Origin: Chrysaora quinquecirrha
Lineage: Eukaryota; Cnidaria; Scyphozoa; Semaeostomeae; Pelagiidae
Assembly (NCBI GenBank): GCA_014526335.1
Contig: JACTAT010000048.1
Coordinates: 1,233,791 to 1,297,790 of the forward strand
Reading direction: 5' to 3'
DNA: 64,000 nucleotides
How positions within the stretch are numbered: position 1 is the first letter of the stretch; the number at the start of each line of letters is the position of its first letter. This document shows positions 47,276 to 59,000 of this stretch, one piece after another. The position numbers were made by a program, and so were the translations under genes. Below the pieces are notes generated by a model. That model was not told the origin of the DNA and made no database searches. It saw only the letters and a list, made by a program, of their open reading frames with translations.

Positions 47276-47869
47276 GACTGCTCTTGCGATATCCCAGCTA
47301 TTGGCTGTAATGCAAGCAATGATGTTGTTAGGTCGAAGTGAATCGTTGCTAGATAATTTCTGCTTTTATATGTGGGCTATATGTTTGTAAACTGTACACT
47401 CTGTTAGTTGGTTGTAATAGAACAAACACATTCGTCATAGATACACACCCAGTAGCTCAAAAATTTGGAGGTTGCAACACTGGATTGGCAAATATGTCAA
47501 CGAAAGATCCTCTAGGCATAGAATCTATTTGTAAATGGATATGGAAGTGACTTTAGGAGTCAGGAGTTGATGAGTCCAAGAGACAGTCCTTCTCATTTGC
47601 TATTTGTGAAATGTATGTGCATAGGTACATGGCACAATGAAGTAACTAATGATAAGAGGGGGTTTCATAACATTCCAATCCAAATCATTCAGTTACAGTT
47701 AATCATTATAGTTTCAAAAAATTTAAAGATCAAGTGAATCTATCTATATGAAAAATGTATCTGGAAAATTATCTTGTAGTTCAGATTTCTCCGATAATGT
47801 TTTTCCAACAAAGTTGTAATTTCGCATTTCACTTCCCGTTTTACAAGCTCACATGTATTGCAATTTTAG
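47276..47869. other. No feature seen
   Basis: AT-rich DNA between the minus-strand Ulp1-like pseudogene and the plus-strand repeated exons. No frames or repeats were found. Confidence 0.5.
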
Positions 47870-49264
47870 CAAAATTCAAGGCGAAGTGAATGCCTCATCA
47901 GCTGCCAACCACTGCGATGTGGAAAATACTCCTCAAAAGTAGGCTATTCTTTATTTCCTATCATTGATGCCATTTGCAGAAAGACTTATAATTTGCAAAA
48001 TTTCGAATTTTAAAAGATTATCTATATATTACAATTTTAGCAACATTGAAGATGAAGTGAATGCCTCATCCAGGGGCGGCGCCATGAGATGGGCTGAGTG
48101 GGACGTGTCCACTCCAGTTTTCTCAAAGATTGATTTTTTAATTCGCCCAAATCCGATAAGAAAATAGTGGGGGTCGTGATGAGTCATTTTCCTTTCTTAA
48201 AACTTCACTTGAATTCAAACTCTTTACTGGATCAAGAGAAGTTGCCTCTTGGAAGAAGGAAAAAGAAGCAGCTGAAAACAATCAAGCAGTGAACAATATT
48301 TTCATAGGTTTCTGTTGTCTTGAGTTTATAATTACTTTCTCCTTAAGTTTTTTGCCCTTCATTGACTGTTTCATCTCTGCCAAAATTAGGATTCTATCTT
48401 TCATTCAATCAAAAAGGGCGTCTTGGTGCTCGAAAGGGCGTTTTCCGGCATTTTTAAGGGCCTGGTCCCCAAAAATTTTCCTGAGGGCAACCCCCGACCC
48501 CCTGGTTCAGCAAGCTACGCTCGCTAGTCCACCCAAAACTTTGGAGGCTTCTGCTGCCCCTGGCCTCATCAGCTGCCAACCACTCCGATGTGGAAAATAC
48601 TCCTCATATCGTAAGTTATTCCTTATTTTCTATTTTTGATGTCTTTCTCAGAGAAACTTGTCATTTTCGAAATTTCACATTTTACAAGATCATCTACATA
48701 TTACAAATTTAGCAACATTGAAGGTGAAGTGAATGCCTCATCAGCTGCAAACCATTGCGATGTGGAAAATACTCCTCCAAAGAAAGTTATTCTTTATTTT
48801 TGTCAATGATGTCATTTGCAGAATTTCTATTGATACTGTGGCAGATCTTATTTTTTGTTGCCAATCGTCGCAATGCCACATCCCTCAATGAAATGTAATA
48901 AAGTATAGCATGCTAAATTTTGGAACATTTATAATGATGTGCTCCATAGTGTTCTCACCTACCACCTATTCTTTCTTTGTTAGAAGACCACATCCTTACA
49001 TTAGCAGAGCAACATCGAGCTGCAGGTAGGTTGTTTCTGCACTGGTGAAAGATGATTCCTTTGATCTTAACTAGCCTATAAGCAAAATTGCTATAAGCAA
49101 AAGCCTTCAGTTGCATAATACCAATTCTAAGAAAGAAGACTCGTAATTTATTATGTCCTTTTTCTGTCGATATCCGTTTCCAGCGAGGAGGAAATTCCTC
49201 CAGCAAAGAAGGAGTGCTCAAATGCTGCAAACATGAAATGTAAAGCTAGTCCTGCAGATTCAAG
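47870..49264 (+). CDS. Putative multi-exon gene fragment with a tandemly repeated 70-nt exon
   Basis: Three near-copies of one exon occur: 47870-47938, 48041-48070 plus 48571-48610 (split by a MITE), and 48713-48782. Each is preceded by a TTTAG or ATTTAG acceptor and encodes E-x-EVNASSAANHCDVENTPP-like peptides. Donors are GTAGGC, GTAAGT and, in the third, none (AAAGTT). Two further exon-like segments follow: 48984-49025 (EDHILTLAEQHRAA, AG...GTAGGT) and 49184-49264 (EEEIPPAKKECSNAANMKC, CAG...GTAGGT). A possible last one starts at 49424. The 70-nt exon length is not a multiple of three, so only one copy could be used per transcript. No known domain. The coding status is inferred from splice signals and peptide conservation only. 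Confidence 0.45.
48071..48562. mobile_element. 492-bp hAT-type MITE
   Basis: Starts CAGGGGCGGC and ends GCTGCCCCTG. GCCTCATC (8 bp) flanks both ends (48063-48070 and 48563-48570), and the neighbouring exon copies show the empty site. An 8-bp duplication and CAGGG ends are standard for hAT elements. No coding capacity. Confidence 0.92.
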
Positions 49265-49814
49265 GTAGGTGATGACTCAATTAATTAATAGCATTAAATG
49301 CCATAAGCATCATCTTCTGCTGACATATAATATATGGCGGTATAGGAAAGCTAAGATTTCTAGGGAACTTAGCTGACATGTCATACAATCATTTCTACCA
49401 CTATACATGTGTTTTCCCTACAGGTCTTTTAAGTTAAGGATTCGATAAAGAAGGAGGTAACTGCTTTCTCTCTGCTAAATTGAATGTAGTCAGTTTCAAG
49501 CTATTTCCTACATATTAATTGTGAATAATCAATATATTCCTATTAATTTTTTGCCAAAATCTTGTGCATTAGAGGTTCGCGTGAGAGAAAAACTCCAAGA
49601 ACATGCGAGACCTGTTACCAATAGCAACAAAACAGTTACAGCAAAAACCATAAAGAAATCGATAAGTTAGAGGATCAACGTGGGTATTGGTGTATTAGGT
49701 TACTCGTAAATGCATCAACGAGGAAACGCAACACAGGGCCGGCACCCATGGAGAACATGTAAACTATGTTTTTCTGGCGTATAGATCATTTGATCTAGAG
49801 CAACTGTGTGAGTT

Positions 49815-50205
49815 TCGGCCAAGGGGGGGGGACGGTCACAAATTGTGGTAGGCAGCCCCCCTTGTTAGTAGGAAACATGTTCGGTCTGCCCAGGGAGGCC
49901 AGCCCCAAGAATTTGCGGTAGGAAGCCCCCTGTTAGTAAGAAAAACATGTATGGTTTGGTTTCGGCCCAGGAAGGCTGGCCACAAATTGTGGTAGGCAGC
50001 CCAACTGTTAGTAAGAAAACATGTTTGGTTTGGTTTGGTTTCGGCTCAGGAGTGCTGGCCACAATTGTGGTGGGCAGCCCTAGTAGGGCTGTGCACAATG
50101 TGTTATGCAGCCCCCCTGTTAATAAGAAACGGGTTCAGTTTTGGCCGAGGAAGGCTGGCCACAAATTGTGGTATGCAGCCCCCCCTGTTAGTAAGAAACG
50201 ACGCC
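49815..50205. repeat. Degenerate minisatellite, 80-90-bp unit, about five copies
   Basis: Units contain GGCCACAAATTGTGGTAGGC, AGCCCCCCTGTTAGTAAG and CATGTTTGGTTTGGTTTCGG, with copy lengths varying. ACAAATTGTGG is itself partly palindromic. The stretch 49265-49814 before it has no gene. The array ends close to the 3' side of the DIRS element, and I could not tell whether it is part of that element. Confidence 0.8.
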
Positions 50206-50336
50206 AGTTTGATAGTTTATTCTTATAATGTGCCGAGTATATGGGCATATCTGCCTCAAAAAGGGGGCAAGGCTCCACAAATTGTGTACCATGTGATTTC
50301 CCATATAAGAGTGTAGAATATGTATCAGGAAAGGCA

Positions 50337-51178
50337 TTATTGAATGATAGTTTGCAAGGCGTTTATCAAAATTGTGTCTGGTGTGCGAATATAGCGCTCA
50401 TAGCAATCAGAGGTCCAAAAGCCCATTGTTTTAATTAGCCAAGCTGGTAGTACCTTTGCAGCAGCAGAGGCTGCAGCGCCAATTCTAAAGTTATGACCGT
50501 TATAACTTTGGCGTTCATACCCAGCAAATGCTAACAGCTGTTTAATTTCGTAAACAAACAGTGCCCTAGATAAGGAGCTTCCATTCAAGTACAAGAAAAG
50601 AGGGCCAGGACAGAAACCGTGATACTGCATGTAATCTTGGAGAGCTTTGACAGCGCATATATGGGATTTCGTTGCGCCAATCGTGAGCTGGACACCTTTT
50701 CGAAATGGGTCTGTTTTAGAACCCTTGATCTTCACCATCATATGCGTTGTATTAGAGTTTGAAGGGAGAAATTTGACATCGTTAGGGCTCAAGTGTTCAC
50801 TCCCCTGAAGCGCACTTTCTTGGGTGAATTCACTGGTCCTAATAAGCCAAAAAAGGCAAGACACATTGCAGCCCAGATCAATTTGGTGTCTCTGTTTTGA
50901 GAGGTTGTTGGCTGGAGTAGTAAATAGAATTTATCTAAATGAACTTCAGAGATTGGGAGGCATGTTCGAGGAGAAATAGACTGAGAGCGTTTGATTCCCC
51001 TTAGAATATATTGCAATCTGACGCACTTGTCCAAATCTAAGTCATAGTTGTTGATGAGGTGAAAAGTTTTGATTGCGCTTAAGTAGGCTTTGATAGTGTC
51101 ATGCTTAACCGTTTTGGCTAAGTAGGCTGCAAAATAGCACAGAGTAGACTCCGTTGTAGGTATAGGATGACCATCCAA
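50337..51178 (-). pseudogene. DIRS tyrosine recombinase
   Basis: The SAM-like N-terminal part (51178-50870) reads AKTVKHDTIKAYLSAIKTFH. After a one-base shift in a T6 run near 50855 the catalytic part reads LFWLIRTSEFTQ (first Arg), then GHNFRIGAAASAAA (His-x-x-Arg), and MGFWTSDCYERYIR with the candidate nucleophilic Tyr. These residues integrate the circular cDNA in DIRS elements. Apart from the single T-run shift the domain is well preserved, ending at a stop at 50337. Confidence 0.82.
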
Positions 51179-51285
51179 TATGTTAAAATTTCAGCAGAAT
51201 TCAACCAAGTGTTTTTCTGCAGTACGATAGGTCTTTTTAGTGTTGATAGAAAGTGATAAGTTTGCATATTCCTTGAGGTATTTAT

Positions 51286-52751
51286 CTAGAACTCCAAGTC
51301 CCGTCGAAAGACTTGAGGTTGGGAGTCTACCCATGGAGCTAGTTGGCGGAAGCGGGCGATCTGAAAACGAGAGAGGGAATCGGCTATTTCATTTGAAACG
51401 CCTGGGACATGACATGCCTTAAAGTAGAAATTATGCTGTAAGGTTAAGAGTGTTAAGCGACGAACTAAGGACATTATCTTCTTACACTTAGAGCGCTTGG
51501 TGTTGATAATTGTGACAACTGCGAGATTATCACAATGCATAAGAATCCTCTTCCGGGACCACTGGTTAGCCCATATATGGCAGGCCACAACTATTGCATA
51601 CAATTCCTACCAGTTAATGCGAATTCCCGGGATGGTGATGGTCTGTGGGGGTTCCCACCGGCCCTGAAACCACTGACGTCCAAAAATTCCCAGAAAGCCT
51701 AATGTCCTGGAGGCATCTGTAAAGAGGTTCAGAGCCACAGAGCTATCCCAGGTTCTGTTAAGAAAGAACTGTGTACCATTCCAGTTGTCTAGGAAGGATA
51801 GCCACATTCTTAAATCCTCACAAAAAGGCTGCAACAGGTGAATATGATGGTTGGGCCGTTGTACCCAAATGGTTAAGCTGATAATCCTTTGATAAGCTTC
51901 CATGCGGTCCGAATCTAACACAATGCCTAAAAGTTCAAGCCTCGTTGAAAAGCCCTGTGTTTTTTCTTTCGATATGGGGACCCCCAAATTACGAAAGGCG
52001 ATTAGCATGCTCTGGAGACTTGCCTTGCAAGGTAAAGATTTTGGATCCCCAAGTGACGGTTCCATAATAAGGAAGTCGTCTAAGAAAATGAGTTACATAC
52101 GATATAGCACACTTATGTTGTAAAATCCATTCTAGCCCATCTGAAAGTTGATTAAAAAGGTAGGGGCTGCTACGTAGACCGAAAGGAAGGACTTTGTCGA
52201 AATAATAGAATCCTTCCCATTCCATTCCTAATAGTTCCCAGTCATCTGGATGAACAGGAAAAAGGTGGAATGCAGATTCGATGTCAGTTTTTGCCATATA
52301 AGTACCTTGTCCGAAATCCTGCAGTGAACCTATTGCATTGTCTATTGTAACGTAGGTGAGAGAGTAGGAGTCCTTGTCTATATACAAATTAACTGACCAA
52401 CCAGATTTTGGATAAGACAAGTGAAAGATGGTCCGGAATTTGTCAGAATGCTTTTTCGGAACCAGGCCGAGAGGGGATACTTGCATGGCCAGGTAAGGGG
52501 TTTCCGAAAAGGGGCCAGCTACAAATTACTAAAGGCTTAGCAAGTGCAGAACGTAAATTCTTAGAGCTCCGAAACTCGTGGGGACCCTCGTAACTAATAC
52601 GAGCACCACACTGCAGGTCGCAACACAACTTATCAACGAAGGCCGGGTTGGGGTGATCCTGTAGTTCTAATTGTAAGTGATTGACATCGATAGGTGTTTT
52701 TATATCAAATATAGAGTTATTTAAAGCAGAACCAGAAGAATCAATAAACAT
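51286..52751 (-). pseudogene. DIRS reverse transcriptase and RNase H
   Basis: The leader part reads DVNHLQLELQDHPNPAFVDK (52751 onward). The RT has SPLGLVPKKHSDKFRTIFHL, TDIESAFHLFPVHP, VLPFGLRSSPYLFN, and the active site FLDDFLIMEPS near 52,080, reached after a one-base shift in a T-run. RNase H follows: LNLFTDASRTLG, a stop, ELYAIVVACHIWAN, MHCDNLAVV and NEIADSLSR at about 51,360. Leader, RT and RNase H overlap in three frames as read. All motif residues expected for RT (DD) and RNase H (D-E-D) are visible. Confidence 0.83.
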
Positions 52752-52996
52752 GGTATCACTAAAAAAGGTATCGCCAGAATACGGAATAACCTGTTCGCCG
52801 CCGCTGCCTACAAAAGAAGGGTTAGGTGCAGTGCTACATTTTGAAGCATAACAACAGTTTTAAACGAATCAACGGGGCTACGAAAGTTGCAATTAGGAAA
52901 CAATTAGGAAAATCAACCCTAATATCGTTATTAAGAAAACAACAATCTAAATTTTCTACTTTCATACGATCAGAAGAGTCAATGCAGATAGTATTC

Positions 52997-53836
52997 TTAT
53001 CTTCTGGATGGGATGTTGGTGATTCTGGTAGACTTGGGGCACTGGATGCCTGGGCGATCTCCACCACAGCCTGGTCGGTTGCATTTGTGAGCAAATCGGC
53101 AGATGTTGACTGGACATCCCTTACCGCTATTCCACAAAAGCCATGATTTTTTATCGATTCTGGCCCACAACAAGGATTTATTGTTTGCTGCCTGCTGTCG
53201 AAATATATAATCATATATAAGCCATGAAGACGACTTAAAGGGCTTGGCAGCTGAACGGATAGTATCCATGTCTTCGATTAGCTCACCAGCTTTGGAAGGG
53301 AATTTTTCGACAAGAACCTTCATATATGTGGTGAATGCGGTTGTCAATTCATTAATGTCGGAAAGTTTAGCTTTAAGGCCTAATTTTCTAGAAAGCTTGA
53401 TGTGGGAGTCACCATCCAAGGTCAGGGAGTACTCGTTATCCTCTGGGCAAAAAAGAAGTCTATGCAAAATGACTGGCAACAGTTTATTGAGGTCAAAAAA
53501 CTCACCATTCTGCATAGCAGTGATGAAAGAGGCAGGAATGGTATGGACAGGATTTACACCAGAAACAGGAACGGTAGCTGTGGGCTGAGGAATTACAATT
53601 GCTCCCTCACTTGCAAGGCTAGAGGCGGCAACTTCCAGTTGATCTCTTGTTGCAGGTGTTGCAAGGTTCAGTTTTTCTAGAACTTGTTCAGCTGCTTGTT
53701 TGGCGGCAGCGGGAATGGCCATGGTAATGACTTATGTTACAATTTCCTCAATCTTTTTTAGTTGTTGTTGTGAGAAGATTTCTTCTGCTTGCTCTTGTGT
53801 GTTTGCTTCAGAAGAATGAGTTGCAGATCCAGCCAT
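52997..53836 (-). pseudogene. DIRS gag with zinc knuckle
   Basis: The frame opens at 53836 with MAGSATHSSEANTQEQAEE, meets a TAA near 53734, and continues as MAIPAAAKQAAEQVLEKL at 53722. The C-terminus has CPVNICRFAHKCNRPGCGG, a Cys/His-rich knuckle typical of DIRS gag. The single in-frame TAA is not in a homopolymer, so it is a genuine lesion candidate. Gag-like particle protein in function, by family. Confidence 0.78.
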
Positions 53837-54427
53837 CGAGCTTAGCGTGTTCACTCTGGTAGCGCTTCAATTGCTCCATCGAGAGGCAGTAGAATTCGAT
53901 TTGGGCATGTTGAAGATTTACTTTATCTGACAACGCAATATTCTTTCAAAGTTTCCCAAAGCAAAGTGAGGGGTTTTCTTGAAACAGTAGTTTAAGTTCA
54001 GTTGGGTGGTTTATGCCTCATGATTTTCAGCTTAATGTTGATTGGTCGCTCCTATACCAGTGGGCAGTATCTCGTGCTCTGATTGGTCCCTTATACCTGT
54101 CTCATTCATTAATATTTTTTTCTTCCATATTCATTCTATATTGGAGGCGGTGAGTTGTTCGGCGCCAGAGATTGTCATTTCTAGTATTTGCACCCAACAG
54201 TTACTGCCAACACCCTACGTTTCTAGAATTTAACAGCCAGATGTTTGTAGCATGGTAAAAGCCCAGTGCCCTTTCGAACAACCTGAAAGCGAAGGATTGA
54301 GATTTAGCTGTTTAGGCCAGTTTAGGAAGGGAAGCAAAAACGTATTAGCCTCTTTTTGGCGTTGAGGTTATCTTTATTCGATTTTGTTTCCAAATTAACC
54401 CGATTCATATTGGTATGAATGAACAAT
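53837..54427. other. 5' flank of the DIRS element, no gene
   Basis: Presumably contains the upstream terminal repeat and promoter of the DIRS element. ATTGGTCGCTCC...ATTGGTCCCTT near 54040-54090 gives two inverted-CCAAT-like boxes (ATTGG) about 40 bp apart. No other structure was recognised. Confidence 0.35.
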
Positions 54428-54886
54428 GAGTGACAAAAGAGTAAGAGAAATATTATGTTGTTCTAGCAATGAGTACGTTGAAGAAACACCTGCATCTCCA
54501 CATATACTGTCTGGCCGGAAAGAACTCAGTTTTCAGAATGTCTTAATATCTTCATAATATCTTCTTTGTTCATATCTTCTTTATGCTGTGTAAATTGCCA
54601 CTCAATCGTTATTATTGTTTTATTTATAATTTTCATGATCAGTTAGTTTTGCAGTATTGTTTGCCTTATCATCTAACAATACACCACTTTTTCTGAGTGT
54701 TTGATATGTTATGTTATGTTTGGTTTCTATCCAAAATATTGTCTTGTCTTTTTTAAATTGCCAGAAACATACCCTGTGTGGACTTGACAGCCAACAACGC
54801 AAAACTCCTCTTTATGAGGGCAGTTCCGATTGTTCGTCTTTGCAGCTGCTTGGTGACTCGGTGTCTCTGGAAACGTCTTTATCAAG
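54428..54886 (+). other. Two exon-like segments next to foldback 2
   Basis: 54428-54550 opens with MSDKRVREILCCSSNEYVEE. 54766-54886 (after TTTTTTAAATTGCCAG) encodes KHTLCGLDSQQRKTPLYEG... and would end TCAAG|GTTATG if the foldback element were absent. The second segment thus looks like an exon whose donor site is split by the insertion. The peptides are Ser/Thr/Pro-rich with no known domain and may belong to the same transcription unit as the 47.9-49.3 kb exons. Evidence is splice-like signals only. Confidence 0.3.
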
Positions 54887-54924
54887 GCATACCGGAAAAG
54901 TGGGCCCCGGGACCCAGGACCCCA

Positions 54925-55180
54925 AGGTGGGACCTTAAGGTGGGACCTTAAGGTGGGACCTTAAGGTGAGACCGTAAGGTGGGACCTTAAGGTGGGACCC
55001 TAAGGTGGGACCCTAAGGTGGGACCCTAAGGTGGGACCCTAAGGTGGGACCCTAAGGTGGGACATTACCGTGGGACACTAAGGTGGGACCCTAAGGTGGG
55101 AGGGACCCTAAGGTGGGACCCTAAGGTGGGACCCTAAGATGGGACCCTAAGGTGGGACCCTGAGGTGGGACCATAAGGTG
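54925..55180. repeat. 13-bp minisatellite in left arm of foldback 2
   Basis: About 19 copies of GGTGGGACCCTAA with CCTTAA variants near the outer end. A few units are altered (GGTGGGACATTACC, an extra GGAGGGACC). Confidence 0.93.
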
Positions 55181-56007
55181 AGTTGGGTTAGTTAAGGGAC
55201 TGGGTCCGAGTTTGGAGATGTGTTTTTCAAGGTTACGGGTTACGCCAGGGGGGTTTTGCTAGTATCCCTGTACACAACGCGGCAATTTTTTTAAGTTCCC
55301 GCGAAGATACATAATGCCGGCAAAAAAATATGAAAGAAAGAATATGTGATACTAGAAAGAAGATATGGAAGTTGAAGTAAGTTGACAATTTGCTTATATG
55401 TTAAAAGATGCAATATAATATTTATGTGTGCCTGTTTTATAAAAGCTATCTTCCGAAAATATAACTTTAACTTGCCATAAAGAAGCTTTTTGTTGAAGAT
55501 TGGGGTTGGCCATTTTTAGGGCTAACTTTTTGAAAAACGTCACTTTTTTTAACCTAATCTATGTTAAAAGTTTAATATGTAGTTGGGATTTTAATAGTTG
55601 GAGACCTGAAGTACCTTATTTTTTCAAAAAGTCCTATAGGTCCCGACTTTAAGGGGTTGTATTTTCCAGATAGCTGTGAAATCCAGTGTGGAAAGGATGT
55701 AATACTTGCAAATCTTGAGCACAGTTTAAGGCTGACTTTCCACTCTGGCTTGTCACCCTGTCATAATCTTCTTTTTAGAAGGTCGACAGTATCCGGTAGA
55801 TGTAAATGTAGATGCAGTTTCATTCTGTTCATTCTTCGTGACTGATTTGATTTGTAAACTGGGTGAAGTTTTGACTCAGCTTAGTGCTAAGTATGGCAAA
55901 TTAGACCAAGGTCTCAAACTGTATGCAGCGAAGCACTATGATCCTCAATTCATATGCAGATAGAATGTACATATTTAAGTGCATCTAAAAATATTATCTT
56001 TCAACAG

Positions 56008-59000
56008 ACTCACGAATCACCAAAATCAAGACAAATCAAGAAAAGAACTAATATTGAAAGTCCCGTATCAAGTAACAGAAGGGGATTTACACAAAGTCCA
56101 TCTCAAAAGGTATGCATATAATTAATTGCATATCTCTGTTTTAAAGTTAGTGTGAATTCGCATTGGGCATCTCATTCTTTAACTACTTACAGTAGTTATT
56201 TGAAGAACATCAAAAATTCAAAGGTGAAAAACCTTACTTATTTTTTCATAGAAATATATTTGATAGTTCTATTTGATATATTTGAAACCTTTTTTGTTTC
56301 AGGTTGCAAGTTCCCTAGTTTTAAAATAAAGAAGGACACTGTATGGGTCACCAGTTCAATTGAGTCCAAAAAAGAGACCAGTCAGTAGAAAATGGCACGA
56401 AAATGAAGATAAAGCCTTGGTGGAATATATAGCGCGTCACAGTGATTTGAACCCAAGTGCAACAAAGCATGGCTCATTGCCTAGTACACACCGAGCGTAT
56501 TGTTGGAAACAGGCTGCAGCATACATATCTGATAAAAATGCTGACTATAATTTAAGAGCGTGATGTATTGGTTATCTTTTTTTTAAGCCAACAGTGTTTT
56601 AATTGATCTTCTGATATTGCTTTGTTTTAACATTATGATTTTTTAACCCTATTTGGTATGGGCTATTTTTTGCCCCTTTAAGTATTGGGGGGGGCGTTTT
56701 TTGCTCCCCCCCTAGTTATCTCAGCTGCTATTTGTCTGATTGAAATGAAACTTAGTAGACATGTGCAAGTACCCAATTGCAACTAATTAACACTATTGTT
56801 TGCTAATTAGTCACGTGACACTTTGCCTAGGGACCGTTTAGAGTGTGAAATTATGACTATTTCACCTACGTTGCCGAAAATCAAGCTAAATCGGACTAAA
56901 ATAGGTAAAAGGCACAGTAAATGTTAAAATCTCTATAGAAAGTAAATTTTTTCTATCATTTAAGCTAATTATCAGCTAAATGCTGTTTCTTGTCAACTTT
57001 TATAAGCAATTATGATGAGGAAAAAATTTTTTGCTTACTCAGCATTTTGGAAAACGTATATAACAAGCTTTATTTTCAGTAAAAATCTTCAAAAGCATAG
57101 TTTACACTGCGTTATGCATGACTCAATCCAAAAATTAAAAAAAATTGCTAATTAGGGTAATTAACAACATTAATTAAATTGATCACATGACAAGTGACAA
57201 AATTTGCCAACAATATCAAAAACATTCAAATGATATATCAAATGATAGCTCTCGCCAAGAGAAGTCCAACCATATATATTTCTTTTATATGTGATAATTA
57301 TTGACAGAGATATAGCCGATTGAAGGGTAATTTGCATTACCTGCTTCCAAATATAGACATTTGCTGGTCACGTGACTAAGTCCGCAACACCATAACCCAT
57401 ACTACAAGGTTCCTTGATAAATTCTACGAAAAGTCAGACCCTTACCAAAGCTACTAAGAAGTTCTTGCAGATGATACACAAGCAAAAGTAGGAGGGGGGG
57501 CGAAAAACGCCCCCCGCATACTTAATAGGGTTAATGTAATGAACCTTTTCTCCCATAGGGAGTGGAGTTCGCCAAAGGAATATGTGGCAACAGAGGCTAA
57601 GTCAAGTTGTGAAGTTGATTTTCTTGATGGGCTTAATCATGAACAGTTGAAAGCCGTTGCTAATAGTTCATTGGCCAAATTAAATGCTCAATAGAGAAGA
57701 AAAATAGCTTTTGAATGTCTTCACCATGAAATACCTGGCAGTGAAGTCACAGAATTTATATTTGATCTATTTGAAAATGTTCTTCCAAAGACAAATCAGT
57801 TTAAACTTTTTGATGAACTGGTAAATGTTGCAAAGAAGTCATTCAAAATTAAGGGGAATATTTGTGGATTTGTAGAGCTGTGAGAACAAACCAAACTTGG
57901 TTTGCCTATGGAGTCAGATCTTGACAAAACAGACACAGATTCCTGGAAAAGAATATATAACCTCATGTGATGCCCTTTGGACTTTTGCAGTATGTCATTG
58001 AATTCTATGCATGCAGCAACATCATGCAGGTGAGTATTATTTTCATTGTTTTCTGTATACGGAATAATGACTGCTTGCAGTTGGAGCACTGTGGTGACTC
58101 CACAATGCAATCCGAAAATGTGTAACCGTACATCCTGTGCCCAAGTTCAGGAGTTGCAATGAAGGCGTTGTGGTGATAACCGGGGGGGCACATTGTATTT
58201 CATATACATATAGAATGTTATATAATAACACTTAATTCAATTAAGCACTGAAGGAGGTATCATAAAAAAATTTGACATTCAAGGGAAGGGATTATTCAAG
58301 AGTTGGGCTTGATAAAAATTGAGCCCTCCAGAGAGGAGAGCAGTGCATTTTGTGAACATTTCTACTTATTTGTCAAGACTAATCATTGCTTTGTTGAAAA
58401 CAACAGGTTGAGTGACTGCAAAATTTTTGGGGACTGAATGCCCTCGCAATCATAAGCTGAGTGAATTATGCTGCAGTGGGATCCTCGCACTTTATGCTTG
58501 CGAGTTTGAATATAGTAAAGTAATCAATTTAGACTTGTCCAATGTCACCATTTTAGATAAGAGAGTCACCTGATTATAGCCAGTGGTTGGATACAATGGA
58601 AGCTGAACTTGGTGGGAGGCTTTCCAAGTTGTTTCGAGGACCCATGTGTAGTAGAGCTGCTCAGGAAAACCACAAAAATCCGGAATGGGTAAGTAAAAGT
58701 TTGTTTTGGAATACTTAATTTGTTGCATCTTTATTTGATAAAGATGTATACAAGAAACCCAGGGGGCCTGTTGGCACCTTGACATACAGGGAGGTAGGGC
58801 CGATATTTTTGGGTCAACCATTTGCCCAAAGTTATATTTTTGGTACACACATTTCTAAATATGATATTTTTGGGTCCTAGAAAGTAGCAGATATAACTCT
58901 GTATTTCTAGGCAGCAAACTTAGAAAAGCTGATATTTTTTTGGTTGTGGCAGCTACTATTATTTAACACTTTTTGATATGGCACCTCCAACCAAATATAC

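Larger units (their letters stand above)
50337..53836 (-). mobile_element. DIRS-type (tyrosine recombinase) retrotransposon, decayed
   Basis: Gag, reverse transcriptase, RNase H and tyrosine recombinase follow each other on the minus strand. There is only about 110 bp between RNase H and recombinase, so the methyltransferase domain found in many DIRS elements is absent. Split direct or inverted terminal repeats were looked for in 50205-50336 and 53837-54240 and not found, so the true ends are unknown. Frames are broken mainly at T-runs. Confidence 0.85.

Noticed and set aside
50205..54240. Split direct repeats or inverted termini of the DIRS element
   Set aside because: No matching blocks between the two flanks were visible by eye; a self-alignment would be decisive.
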